DNA from: Plut-88900 sp963668115
Lineage (GTDB): Bacteria > Chloroflexota > Dehalococcoidia > Plut-88900
Direction: 5' to 3'
Assembly (NCBI GenBank): GCA_963668115.1
Contig: OY764147.1
Location: forward strand, 434,001-498,000
DNA: 64,000 nucleotides
Shown: piece by piece, positions 41,697 through 49,228 of the stretch
How the letters are laid out: each line of letters begins with the position of its first letter
Numbering within the stretch: position 1 is the stretch's first letter
The notes under the pieces: model-generated
Told to the model about the DNA's origin: nothing
Seen by the model: the letters and a program-made list of their open reading frames with translations, nothing else
Database searches by the model: none
Made by a program: the position numbers and the translations under genes

Positions 41697-42713
41697 ATGA
41701 TAGTGGTCATGAATGCAAACTGCTCGGAAGAGAACATCGATGCCGTGAAGAACCGGCTTACGACGCTGGGGCTTGCGGCGCACCTGTCCCGGGGCGAGGA
41801 CAGGGTAATAGTGGGGGTGGTGGGGAAGACTTATCCCGACCTGAAGTCCAACCTGGAATATATGGAAGGTGTAATTGAGGTAGTAACGGTTTCGAGTCCC
41901 TTCAAGCTGCCGAGCCGGGACTTCCACCCGGAGGACACGGTGATAAGGGTCGGGGACGTGGAGATCGGGGGTGAAGAGCCGGTGGTGATGGCCGGGCCCT
42001 GCGCCGTGGAGAGCTGGGACCAGCTGCTGGAGACGGCGCTGGGTGTGAAAGACGCCGGTGCAAACGTGTTGAGGGGAGGGGCGTACAAGCCTCGGACGTC
42101 GCCGTACAGCTTCCGGGGGCTGGGGGAGGCGGGGCTGGAGATGCTGGCCCGGGCGCGGGAGGAGACGGGGATGCCGGTCATTACAGAGGTGATGACCACG
42201 ACCGACGTTGAGATCGTGGCGCAGTATGCGGACATACTGCAAATAGGGGCGCGGAACATGCAGAACTTCAACCTGCTGGACGAGGTCGGGAAGTGCAACA
42301 GGGCGGTGATGCTGAAGCGAGGCCTTTCGGCGACGATCGAGGAGTGGCTGCTGGCCGCGGAGTACATCCTGGCACAGGGCAACCCCGACGTGATGCTGTG
42401 CGAGCGGGGCATCAGGACTTTCGAGAAGTACACGCGGAATACGCTGGACCTGAGTGCGATCCCGGTTATCAAAAGGCTGAGCCACCTGCCGATAATCGCT
42501 GATCCGAGCCATGCGACGGGGAAGTGGTACCTGGTGACGCCGATGGCGCTGGCGGCGGCGGCGGCTGGGGCGGACGGGCTGATGGTTGAGGTGCACCCCA
42601 GGCCGGAGGAGGCGCTCTGCGACGGGGCGCAGGCCCTGCGGCTGGACAACTTTGCGCTGATGATGGATCGCATGAAGGCGATCACCAGGCCATTGCAGGG
42701 CGTGTATACGTAG
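41697..42713 (+). CDS. aroF: 3-deoxy-7-phosphoheptulonate synthase
   Basis: This 338-residue DAHP synthase makes the first compound of the shikimate pathway. An N-terminal ferredoxin-like regulatory domain (about 1-70) starts MIVVMNANCSEENID, as in the Thermotoga-type enzymes. The barrel has VMAGPCAVESWDQLLE near 98, AYKPRTSPYSFRGLG near 130 and IADPSHATGKWYLV near 267. The regulatory domain suggests feedback inhibition by an aromatic amino acid. It ends the trpA-aroH-aroF run. Confidence 0.96.
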   Translation: MIVVMNANCSEENIDAVKNRLTTLGLAAHLSRGEDRVIVGVVGKTYPDLKSNLEYMEGVIEVVTVSSPFKLPSRDFHPEDTVIRVGDVEIGGEEPVVMAGPCAVESWDQLLETALGVKDAGANVLRGGAYKPRTSPYSFRGLGEAGLEMLARAREETGMPVITEVMTTTDVEIVAQYADILQIGARNMQNFNLLDEVGKCNRAVMLKRGLSATIEEWLLAAEYILAQGNPDVMLCERGIRTFEKYTRNTLDLSAIPVIKRLSHLPIIADPSHATGKWYLVTPMALAAAAAGADGLMVEVHPRPEEALCDGAQALRLDNFALMMDRMKAITRPLQGVYT

Positions 42714-42728
42714 CCGCTCGGGGGTGAG

Positions 42729-42827
42729 ATGAGAGTCCTGGGGGCGATGGCGGTCGGTCTCGCGCTGATATTGAGTGCGTGCGGGGGGTCGGGAGAGCCG
42801 GCGCCGGATGTCGGGGCGGAGGTGTAG
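42729..42827 (+). CDS. 32-residue putative lipoprotein
   Basis: ATG 42729 opens a 32-residue frame with charged start MR, a hydrophobic stretch VLGAMAVGLALI and a good lipobox, LSAC, followed by GGSGEPAPDVGAEV and TAG. A purine-rich GGGGTGAG stands right before the ATG. Signal peptidase II processing would leave a mature lipopeptide of about 15 residues. It could be a real micro-lipoprotein, or the remnant of a longer lipoprotein gene cut by a stop. It follows aroF by 15 bp. Confidence 0.5.
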   Translation: MRVLGAMAVGLALILSACGGSGEPAPDVGAEV

Positions 42828-42844
42828 ATGCCACGGTAGACCTT

Positions 42845-42879
42845 TTGCCAATCACGGCTAAAAACCGTGGGTGAGGCAA
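42845..42879 (+). other. Two-tier hairpin after the aro operon
   Basis: Outer stem TTGCC/GGCAA (42845-42849 with 42875-42879) and inner stem CACGG/CCGTG with a loop CTAAAAA. No T-run follows, so it is a weak terminator at best; a regulatory leader or RNA stability element is possible. Confidence 0.4.
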
Positions 42880-42912
42880 TGCAATGCTCGGGCTCCACGG
42901 CGTCGTGTTCTC

Positions 42913-42942
42913 TTGACCCTTTGAAAAGTGGGTGGCTATAAT
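42913..42942 (+). promoter_or_regulatory. Promoter of the desulforedoxin-like pair
   Basis: TTGACC (42913-42918), 18-bp spacer, TATAAT (42937-42942), with a leader of about 55 nt to GTG 43004. Confidence 0.75.
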
Positions 42943-43003
42943 TGCCGGAAATCTCGTTGGGCGCGGGCTAGGGGCCCGGGCCTGATTTTCCAAGAGGCGC
43001 TAC

Positions 43004-43123
43004 GTGGCAAATCAGACTGGTAAGCGGTACAAATGCGATAGCTGTGGGTCGGAGTTCATAGTGACCCGGGGCGGGAACGGCTCGATCTCGTGCTGCGGGA
43101 ACGAGATGGGTTTGAAGAAGTAG
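43004..43123 (+). CDS. Desulforedoxin-like microprotein 1, 39 residues
   Basis: The GTG-initiated frame encodes MANQTGKRYKCDSCGSEF and a later SISCCGNEM. C11, C14, C30 and C31 form the CxxC...CC pattern of desulforedoxin and of the N-terminal domain of desulfoferrodoxin, which binds one Fe(Cys)4 centre per chain. An electron-transfer or oxygen-stress role is inferred. AAGAGG precedes the start at 9 nt and the gene has its own promoter. The start and stop and the identical cysteine spacing in the next gene argue that it is real despite its size. Confidence 0.8.
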   Translation: MANQTGKRYKCDSCGSEFIVTRGGNGSISCCGNEMGLKK

Positions 43124-43179
43124 GGGTCGGGGCCCGGGTGGGACGACTCATTACAACATGACGGAGAGGACTTAGCGGA

Positions 43180-43323
43180 ATGCCAAACTTGCTGGGCAAA
43201 CGATTCGTGTGTGAGAACTGCGGGAGCCAGGTGCTGTGCACGAAGGCGGGGGAAGGCGCAGTGCATTGCTGCAGCCAGGAGATGACGTTGCAGCAGCCCA
43301 AGCCTCTTCCCTCGGCGGACTAG
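43180..43323 (+). CDS. Desulforedoxin-like microprotein 2, 47 residues
   Basis: The ATG frame begins MPNLLGKRFVCENCGSQVLC and contains GAVHCCSQEM, again with C11, C14, C30 and C31. It is a tandem paralogue of the gene 56 bp upstream, with a longer tail QQPKPLPSAD and one more cysteine (C20). The pair might form a heterodimer, as desulforedoxin is a dimer. AGAGGAC stands upstream of the ATG. Confidence 0.8.
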   Translation: MPNLLGKRFVCENCGSQVLCTKAGEGAVHCCSQEMTLQQPKPLPSAD

Positions 43324-43610
43324 GCTCTTCTTTTAATTCTTTCAGGTCTGCTCGCCAGACGCGTGAGCGCGCCCACGTCAGATTATCCTGTGCCGTTGTG
43401 GGATGACGGATAGGGGGGTGGAGGGCGAGCAGGCATTGCAGGCTCCTCGCGGAGCCTCGGAATGGCTGGTAGCAGCCATCACCTCAACCCTCCGCCACCC
43501 CTTCGGTCATATACCTCGACAAGCTCAGGACAAGCTTCGCTAGCTTCAGCCCAAGCGGCCCGTCCACCCAGAGGACAGGTTATGTGAAAGTCCCGTGAAG
43601 GAAGGGTGGG
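43324..43610. other. Intergenic region with repeats
   Basis: No gene is seen. It holds GGCTCC-tcgc-GGAGCC followed by TCGGAATGG (43450-43472), related to the blocks at 10331 and 28873, and a GACAAGCTCAGGACAAGCTT segment near 43520 of a type common in intergenic repeats. TCTTTTAATTCTTT at 43328 gives a T-rich stretch after the microproteins but no strong stem before it. Confidence 0.5.
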
Positions 43611-44243
43611 TCAGGACAGTTTGCGGATGACTCCTATGACCCGGCCTTTGACGGATAGGTTGGAGGGGTCCACGTATATGGGATCCATCTGGGAGTTGGC
43701 GGGCTGGAGCCTTATCTTGTCCTGCTCGTGGTAGAGGCGTTTAAGGGTTACCTCTTCCTCGGATTCGAGCCAGGCGGCGACCATGTCACCATCGTCGGCG
43801 GTGGTGGAGTGCTGGAGGAGGACGATGTCCCCGTCGTCGATTAGTGCGTCGATCATGGAAGTACCCTTGACCTTAAGGGCGTAGACGTTTTCGCGTCCGC
43901 TGATGAGGTCTTCGGGGACGTCCAGGGTCTCGAGGGAGTCCCAGGGCTCGGCGGTGGGGACTGGGAGGGGTTCGCCGGCGGCGATGGCGCCGAGGAGGGG
44001 GGCCTTGAAGGCCTTGGCCTCCTTGCGGTCGTAGCCGATAACCTCTATGCCCCGCGACACGCCGGAATCCCGGCGGATGTAGCCCTCCCGTTCCAGGGCC
44101 TTGAGATGGTAGTCGGCTACCGAAGTTGAACTCATGCTACACATCTGCACCACGTCGCGGACGCTGGGCGGGTACTTGTGACGGTCCATGAAATCGATAA
44201 CGGCATCTAGAACTTGTTTGCGTCTTTTAGACAGCGGTCTCAT
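43611..44243 (-). CDS. lexA: LexA SOS repressor
   Basis: The protein has 210 residues. The N-terminal winged helix spans about 1-70, with YPPSVRDVVQMCSMSSTSV as helix-turn-helix. The self-cleavage site is the Ala-Gly in AIAAGEPLPVP near 92. The catalytic serine is in GTSMIDALIDDGDIV near 128 and the lysine in EVTLKRLYHE near 165. RecA filaments trigger its autocleavage and derepress repair genes. The promoter region holds a perfect GAAC-N4-GTTC box overlapping the start of transcription, so autoregulation is very likely. An SD AGAGGTGC precedes the ATG. Confidence 0.97.
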   Translation of the reverse strand: MRPLSKRRKQVLDAVIDFMDRHKYPPSVRDVVQMCSMSSTSVADYHLKALEREGYIRRDSGVSRGIEVIGYDRKEAKAFKAPLLGAIAAGEPLPVPTAEPWDSLETLDVPEDLISGRENVYALKVKGTSMIDALIDDGDIVLLQHSTTADDGDMVAAWLESEEEVTLKRLYHEQDKIRLQPANSQMDPIYVDPSNLSVKGRVIGVIRKLS

Positions 44244-44259
44244 CGAGCACCTCTTTTCT

Positions 44260-44271
44260 GAACTGGGGTTC
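44260..44271. promoter_or_regulatory. SOS box (LexA operator) of lexA
   Basis: GAACTGGGGTTC fits the GAAC-N4-GTTC core of the Gram-positive type LexA operator. It lies just downstream of the lexA -10 and 17 bp before the start codon. Confidence 0.85.
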
Positions 44272-44277
44272 TATCAC

Positions 44278-44306
44278 ATATTAACCGAGTATCAAGGATG
44301 TGTCAA
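44278..44306 (-). promoter_or_regulatory. lexA promoter
   Basis: On the minus strand TTGACA (44306-44301), 17-bp spacer, TAATAT (44283-44278), directly followed by the SOS box. Confidence 0.9.
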
Positions 44307-44410
44307 GGGGGGCAGCGGAGATTGCGCGTAGAGCGCTTCGGGGAGCGTGCTGACGTAGAACGGCAAGGATGACCGGGGATGATGCGCCAGGTCCCGGTGA
44401 AGGCGAACAG

Positions 44411-45082
44411 CTAGGAGGTCTGTGTTTCGGAGGAGGCCTCGGCGGCTGCCTCTTCTGTCGGGGCTTCGGCATCGGCTTCTGCGGCAGTTCCCTCGGCCTC
44501 CTCGGCTGCGGCGTCAGCGGCGGATATACGGCCCTGGGCGGCGCGGACTACCATCTGGTCGGCGTCCGTAAGGACCTCGACACCTTCGGGGAGGACGAGG
44601 TCGCTGACGTGAATTGACTGGTCGACCTCAACCAGGACTGAAATGTCGGCCTCCACGGAACTCGGGATGTCCATAGGCAGGCCCGACACCTGGATGGAAG
44701 CCAAGGTCTGGGAGATTACGGTTGAAGTCTTGGGAAGAGGCGACTCACCGACCAGTATGACGGGCACCTCGGAGGTAATGGCGCGGGTGATGTCGACCTG
44801 CAGGAAGTCTACGTGAACGATCCGGTCGGTTACAGGGTGGCGTTGGACATTACGGATAACTGCGGGTCTCGGCTTCTTTTCGCCCTTCACGTTGACCGAC
44901 AATACTGCGTTGCGGCCAGCCTGGACGAGGGCGTGCACGAGGTCGGCGGATTGAAGCTGAAGGGCGACGGAATCGAGGTTTCGGCCGTAAATGTTAGCGG
45001 GGGTTATACCCTCGCGGCGGAGGAATCGGGCCTTCTTGCCCAAGGCTTCACGAACATCTACGGCCAACTCTATGGTGTCCAT
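44411..45082 (-). CDS. rplY: 50S ribosomal protein L25 (Ctc/TL5 form)
   Basis: This protein of about 223 residues has an N-terminal L25 domain (REALGKKARFLRREGITPAN, then RHPVTDRIVHVDFLQVD) that binds 5S rRNA. A C-terminal TL5 beta domain follows, then an alanine/glutamate-rich acidic tail of about 40 residues. ATG 45082 starts MDTIELAVDVRE as in other L25 proteins; a start at 45130 would add 16 unlikely residues. The expected neighbour pth is found 4 kb away rather than next to it. Confidence 0.93.
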   Translation of the reverse strand: MDTIELAVDVREALGKKARFLRREGITPANIYGRNLDSVALQLQSADLVHALVQAGRNAVLSVNVKGEKKPRPAVIRNVQRHPVTDRIVHVDFLQVDITRAITSEVPVILVGESPLPKTSTVISQTLASIQVSGLPMDIPSSVEADISVLVEVDQSIHVSDLVLPEGVEVLTDADQMVVRAAQGRISAADAAAEEAEGTAAEADAEAPTEEAAAEASSETQTS

Positions 45083-45132
45083 GGGACCGGTGTCTCCCGT
45101 ATGTGATTTCCAGTTTTCGCGGGGCTGCAAAA

Positions 45133-45161
45133 TTGAAGCCCGGCGCTAGCTATGTTATCAT
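45133..45161 (+). promoter_or_regulatory. Promoter of the moeB/thiF-like gene, overlapping a leftward -10
   Basis: TTGAAG (45133-45138), 17-bp spacer, TATCAT (45156-45161). On the opposite strand the same bases read TGTATGAT, a possible -10 for rplY, so the two genes may share an overlapping divergent promoter. Confidence 0.65.
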
Positions 45162-45221
45162 ACATCGTCCTCAGGGAGAGAAGAAGGGAAACAGCCCGAG
45201 CCCCGCGGAGGAATTGTCTTA

Positions 45222-46040
45222 ATGGCAACACCGCTAGCATTCAACAAGGAACAAGTCCAGAGGTACAGCAGGCACCTTATTCTGCCGCAGGTAGGCAGCA
45301 AGGGGCAAAGAAAGCTCCTGGAGTCCAAGGTGCTGCTGATCGGGGCGGGGGGGCTGGGTTCGCCGACGGCGCTCTACCTGGGAGCGGCGGGTGTCGGGAC
45401 GCTGGGCATCGTCGACTTCGACGTAGTGGACCTGACCAATCTGCAGAGGCAGATCCTGCACCGAAACAGTGACGTGGGAAGGCCGAAGGTAGACTCGGCG
45501 ACGGACACACTTAAGGGCATAAACCCGGACGTGAACGTGGTATCCCACCCAGTGAGGCTGAGCTCCGAGAACATCTTCGACATCATGGAAGACTACGACG
45601 TAATCGTAGACGGCACGGACAACTTCCCGACGCGTTACCTGGTGAACGATGCCTGCGTAATGAGCAAGAAGCCGAACGTTCACGGCAGCATATTCCTGTT
45701 CGAGGGTCAAGCCTCGGTGTTCACGCATGACAAGGGCTGCTACCGGTGCCTGTACCCGGACCCGCCGCCGCCCGGCATGGTGCCAAGCTGTGCAGAGGCG
45801 GGAGTTCTAGGGGTGCTCCCGGGGATAGTCGGGACTATCCAGGCAATTGAGACGATAAAGTTACTGCTAGGGCTTGGGGACTCGTTGGCGGGCAGGCTCC
45901 TGATTTTTGATGCGCTGGACATGGACTTCAGGCAGGTGAAGGTGCGTCGGGACACGGAGTGCCCAGTGTGCGGGGACAACCCGACGGTGACTGAGCTAAT
46001 AGACTACGAAGCCTTCTGTGGCGTTCTGGCCCACGCTTGA
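45222..46040 (+). CDS. MoeB/ThiF-family adenylyltransferase
   Basis: This 272-residue E1-like enzyme adenylates the C-terminal Gly-Gly of a MoaD/ThiS carrier. ATP-binding glycines are in LIGAGGLGSPTALYL near 38, followed by DFDVVDLTNLQRQILH near 66, the catalytic VDGTDNFPTRYLVND near 128, and zinc cysteines CYRC near 173 and CPVC near 246. There is no C-terminal rhodanese domain. Two candidate carriers are encoded in the window (1299 and 36258). The SD is weak (GAGGAATTGTCTT). Confidence 0.92.
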   Translation: MATPLAFNKEQVQRYSRHLILPQVGSKGQRKLLESKVLLIGAGGLGSPTALYLGAAGVGTLGIVDFDVVDLTNLQRQILHRNSDVGRPKVDSATDTLKGINPDVNVVSHPVRLSSENIFDIMEDYDVIVDGTDNFPTRYLVNDACVMSKKPNVHGSIFLFEGQASVFTHDKGCYRCLYPDPPPPGMVPSCAEAGVLGVLPGIVGTIQAIETIKLLLGLGDSLAGRLLIFDALDMDFRQVKVRRDTECPVCGDNPTVTELIDYEAFCGVLAHA

Positions 46041-46078
46041 TAATCAGAGACGCAGAAAGAAATGGAACTGCCTTATAC

Positions 46079-46117
46079 AGGGCGCCCTTCACATCCGGGG
46101 GGCGCCCTCTCTAATTT
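46079..46117 (+). terminator. Terminator-like hairpin after the moeB/thiF-like gene
   Basis: GGGCGCCC (46080-46087) pairs with GGGCGCCC (46100-46107), loop of 12 nt, then TCTCTAATTT. The T-run is broken, so it is moderately strong. Confidence 0.7.
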
Positions 46118-46160
46118 AAGGTCCGGTGGAGGGGTGGGAGGCGAGTGGGAGTGGTGAAAG

Positions 46161-46184
46161 GGCTACCCAGTTTGAAGGGTAGTC
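46161..46184 (+). other. Hairpin in the glnA leader
   Basis: GGCTACCC-agtttgaa-GGGTAGTC forms an 8-bp stem (one G-T pair) about 107 bp before glnA. A second possible pairing of GGGGTCTCC-type bases follows. It does not match a glutamine riboswitch I know. No clear promoter was found in 46118-46290. Confidence 0.4.
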
Positions 46185-46290
46185 GGGGGAGGGGTCTCCA
46201 GAGATTACCCCGGAAAGTATGGATCTGAGGTTACCTTTGCTTAGATAGGGAAAAAGGCTAGAGAACCAAAAGAGGATCAAAGGAGGCACA

Positions 46291-47736
46291 ATGGCGGCCA
46301 GCGGCGCAAAAGACATAATCAAGAGGCTAGCAGACGAAGAAATCGAGTTTGTGGACCTGAAGTTCACAGACCTGTTTGGGCGACTTCAGCACTTCTCGGT
46401 CCCGTCAGTCGAAGTAGATGAAGCGCTCTTTGAAGATGGAATGGGGTTTGACGGCTCCAGCATCAGGGGATTCCAGGCGATCAACGAAAGCGACATGTTG
46501 ATCGTGCCCGACCCCTCGACGGGGTTTATCGACACGGTGTTCGAGCGGAAAACCCTGAGCCTGATCGGGGACATTCGGGACCCTGTTTTGGGCAACGAGT
46601 ACTCTCGGGACCCGAGATACGTGGCGAAAAAGGCGGAAGCGTACCTTACGAGCACGGGCATCGCCGACACCAGTGCGTGGGGCCCCGAGTTGGAGTTCTT
46701 CATCCTGGACGACATCCGGTACGACAACCAGACAAACGCAGCTTACTACTACATAGACTCCAAGGAGGCGGTGTGGAATAGAGGGTCGGGCAAGGCCATG
46801 GGAGACAGGGGAAAGGACACTCCGAACCTGGGGCATAGGCCACCTGGGAAGATGGGGTATTCGCCGGCGCCGCCCTTGGACTCCATCACCGACATACGGA
46901 ACGAAATAGCCATAGAGCTAATGGCGGCTGGGATCCGGGTGGAGATGCACCACCACGAGGTTGCCACGGGCGGACAGAGCGAGATCAGCATAAGGTTCGA
47001 CACCCTCAGGAACATGGGGGACAAGGCACTGCTGTACAAGTACATCGCCAAGAACGTTGCCAAGCGACACGGCAAGTCCGTGACTTTCATGCCGAAGCCG
47101 ATATTCGGGGACAACGGCTCGGGCATGCACGTGCACCAGAGCCTGAGGAAAGACGACACGAACCTTTTCTATGGCGACGGCTACGGTTCTACGAGCGAGA
47201 TGTGCCGCCACTATATAGCCGGTCTGTTGAAGCATGGGCGCGCACTGATGGCCTTCTGCGCACCCGGAACCAATTCCTACAAGCGGCTGGTGCCCGGGTA
47301 CGAGGCCCCGGTAAACCTGATCTACTCACACCGGAACCGGAGCGCCTGCATCAGGATTCCGGCCTATTCGAATGCGCCGAATGCGGTGCGGGTAGAGTTC
47401 CGACCTCCGGACCCGTCCTCCAACCCATACCTGGCCTTTTCGGCGATGCTGATGGCGGGGCTGGATGGGATCCAGAACAAACTCGACCCCGGAGAACCGA
47501 TGGACGTGGACCTCTACGAGCTTTCGGCGGAAGAGGCCAAGGACATTCCCCAGGTGCCGGGAAGTCTGGACGAATCCCTGAATGCATTGAAGGAAGACCA
47601 CGAATTCCTTCTGAAGGGGGACGTGTTCACGCCGGACCTGATAGATACCTGGATAGAGTACAAGCAGCTCAACGAAGCAGACCCTGTGAGGATGAGGCCG
47701 CATCCGTACGAGTACGCACTGTACTACCACACCTAG
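46291..47736 (+). CDS. glnA: Glutamine synthetase type I
   Basis: The protein has 481 residues. It makes glutamine from glutamate, ammonia and ATP as a dodecamer. FVDLKFTDLFGRLQHFSVP is near 18, DGSSIRGF near 54, KPIFGDNGSGMHVHQSL near 270 and the glutamate-binding NRSACIRIP near 350. DVDLYELSAEEAKDIP near 410 contains the tyrosine that is adenylylated in the GSI-beta class, so covalent control is possible. SD AAGGAGGCACA. It is a single-gene unit closed by a strong terminator. Confidence 0.98.
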   Translation: MAASGAKDIIKRLADEEIEFVDLKFTDLFGRLQHFSVPSVEVDEALFEDGMGFDGSSIRGFQAINESDMLIVPDPSTGFIDTVFERKTLSLIGDIRDPVLGNEYSRDPRYVAKKAEAYLTSTGIADTSAWGPELEFFILDDIRYDNQTNAAYYYIDSKEAVWNRGSGKAMGDRGKDTPNLGHRPPGKMGYSPAPPLDSITDIRNEIAIELMAAGIRVEMHHHEVATGGQSEISIRFDTLRNMGDKALLYKYIAKNVAKRHGKSVTFMPKPIFGDNGSGMHVHQSLRKDDTNLFYGDGYGSTSEMCRHYIAGLLKHGRALMAFCAPGTNSYKRLVPGYEAPVNLIYSHRNRSACIRIPAYSNAPNAVRVEFRPPDPSSNPYLAFSAMLMAGLDGIQNKLDPGEPMDVDLYELSAEEAKDIPQVPGSLDESLNALKEDHEFLLKGDVFTPDLIDTWIEYKQLNEADPVRMRPHPYEYALYYHT

Positions 47737-47748
47737 GAAGAGAAGTAG

Positions 47749-47783
47749 AAACGGCGGCCTGCGCACCCCGCAGGCCGCCGTTT
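47749..47783 (+). terminator. Intrinsic terminator after glnA
   Basis: Perfect 14-bp stem AAACGGCGGCCTGC (47749-47762) with its complement (47770-47783), loop GCACCCC; the stem ends in TTT. Confidence 0.92.
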
Positions 47784-47807
47784 CGCGTAAAACAGGGAGG
47801 ACTAAAG

Positions 47808-48584
47808 ATGATAGAGAAGCTGTTTGACCTTACGGATCGCGTGGCGATAGTGACGGGGGCGTCGTCGGGGTTTGGGGTTGTGTTTGCACATGCGCTGGCG
47901 GAGGCGGGGGCCGACGTGGTTGTGGCGGCGAGACGGAGGGAACGGCTGGAGCAGACGGCGGAAGGGGTGCGTGAGCGGGGGCGTAGGTGCCTGGTGATGC
48001 AGACCGACATATCGCAGGAGGACCAGGTGGATGACCTGGTGGCCAAGACGATGGAGGAGTTCGGGAGGATAGACATAGTAGTGAACAACGCGGCGCGGGG
48101 CGGGATGGCGATGTGGACGGAGACGACGACACTGGAGGAGTACCGGACGATCCTGGACACCAACCTGATAGGCGTATTCATGCTGACGCAGAAGGCGGGT
48201 CGGGTGATGCTGGAGCGGGGTTGGGGACGAGTAATCAACATCTCGTCGGTGGAAGGGGTGCAGGCAGCGCCGGAGAATGACCCGAGCCTTGGATATTGCA
48301 CGGCCAAACACGGGATGGCGGGGCTGACGCGGGAGACAGCCAAGCAGTGGGCAAAGCGTGGCGTGACGGTCAACCAGATTGGGCCTGGGTTCTTCCACAC
48401 GGAGCTAACGGACCGGTTCCTGAGTGTACCGGAGGTGAAGGCAGAACTCTCCGCGCTTTCGCCGATGAACAGGGTCGGGCAGCCGGAGGAGCTGGTGGGG
48501 CTGCTGCTACTTCTGGCGTCGGAGAACTCCAGCTACATCACTGGGCAGACGATCATGGTGGATGGAGGGTGGAGTATCTGGTAG
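47808..48584 (+). CDS. Short-chain dehydrogenase/reductase
   Basis: The protein has 258 residues in a classical SDR Rossmann fold: VTGASSGFGVVFA binds NAD(P) near 16, NNAARG near 93, serine in NISSVEG near 142, and the YxxxK pair in GYCTAKHG near 160. The closing TGQTIMVDGGWSIW is typical of FabG-like members. ATG 47808 with AGGGAGGACTAAAG upstream is chosen; the frame is open much further upstream through glnA and its terminator, but that part is not coding. Substrate unknown. Confidence 0.93.
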   Translation: MIEKLFDLTDRVAIVTGASSGFGVVFAHALAEAGADVVVAARRRERLEQTAEGVRERGRRCLVMQTDISQEDQVDDLVAKTMEEFGRIDIVVNNAARGGMAMWTETTTLEEYRTILDTNLIGVFMLTQKAGRVMLERGWGRVINISSVEGVQAAPENDPSLGYCTAKHGMAGLTRETAKQWAKRGVTVNQIGPGFFHTELTDRFLSVPEVKAELSALSPMNRVGQPEELVGLLLLLASENSSYITGQTIMVDGGWSIW

Positions 48585-48676
48585 GGGCACCCGCTTAGTT
48601 GTAGCGGGACATGGCTGAGTCCAGTCCTGAGGTTAGGATGCAGGCTATGGCGTCGGATACGGTGGCAACTGCGCTG

Positions 48677-49228
48677 TCAATAGTCTCCTGTTCTTCGTTG
48701 GAGAAGGGGCCGAGTACACGGGCGATGCCCGAGTACACGGGCGATGGCGCCGGTCCGGCCGGTGGGGTCTCTGCCGATGCCTACCCTGATGCGGGGTATT
48801 TCCTCGGTGCCGAGGGCGCGGATAATGGACTTGATGCCGTTGTGGCCTCCGGCGCTGCCCTTGATGCGAATGCGGACCACGCCGAGTGGCAGGTCCATGT
48901 CGTCGTAGATGATGAGGAGTTTATCCTCCGGGACATGCCAGCGGGAGGTGATGTAGTGGATGGCCTCGCCGCTGAGGTTCATGAAGGTGCGGGGCTTGCC
49001 GAGGAGGACTCGATGGGCTTTCCCTTCAATGTTTACCCGACCCTCGGCCCATTTGAGCGGGCCACGTCGGCCGTCCCATTTCAAGCCGTGGTCGGCGGCG
49101 AACTTGTCTGCGCATTCGAAGCCGACGTTATGCCGGGTGCCGACGTACTCGGGGCCGGGATTGCCGAGGCCGACTACGACGAGGTCAAAGGGGTTGGAGG
49201 TCCACTGTTTTCTCTTGAAGGGCCACAT
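48677..49228 (-). CDS. pth: Peptidyl-tRNA hydrolase, frame broken near the 3' end
   Basis: The enzyme recycles peptidyl-tRNA. Catalytic residues are present: VVGLGNPGPEYVGTRHNVGF (His near 30) and LLIIYDDMDLPLGVVRIR (Asp near 105). The frame ends after 183 residues with an unrelated tail. A 19-bp tandem duplication (48710-48746) shifts the frame. Removing one unit restores GAIARVLGPFSNEEQ and a normal C-terminus that stops at 48595. The C-terminal helical lid would be lost, so activity is doubtful unless this is a sequence or assembly error. The ATG directly follows the stop of ligA. Confidence 0.9.
   Translation of the reverse strand: MWPFKRKQWTSNPFDLVVVGLGNPGPEYVGTRHNVGFECADKFAADHGLKWDGRRGPLKWAEGRVNIEGKAHRVLLGKPRTFMNLSGEAIHYITSRWHVPEDKLLIIYDDMDLPLGVVRIRIKGSAGGHNGIKSIIRALGTEEIPRIRVGIGRDPTGRTGAIARVLGHRPCTRPLLQRRTGDY
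48710..48746 (-). repeat. 19-bp tandem duplication within pth
   Basis: CCGAGTACACGGGCGATG occurs at 48710-48727 and 48729-48746, period 19. As 19 is not a multiple of three, it shifts the pth frame. The lost original 3' part of pth runs to TAA at 48595-48597. Confidence 0.95.

Noticed and set aside
47202..48584. A 460-residue protein crossing the glnA end and the SDR gene
   Set aside because: The first 200 residues are a shifted frame of glnA and of its terminator hairpin; the SDR proper starts at 47808 with a good SD.
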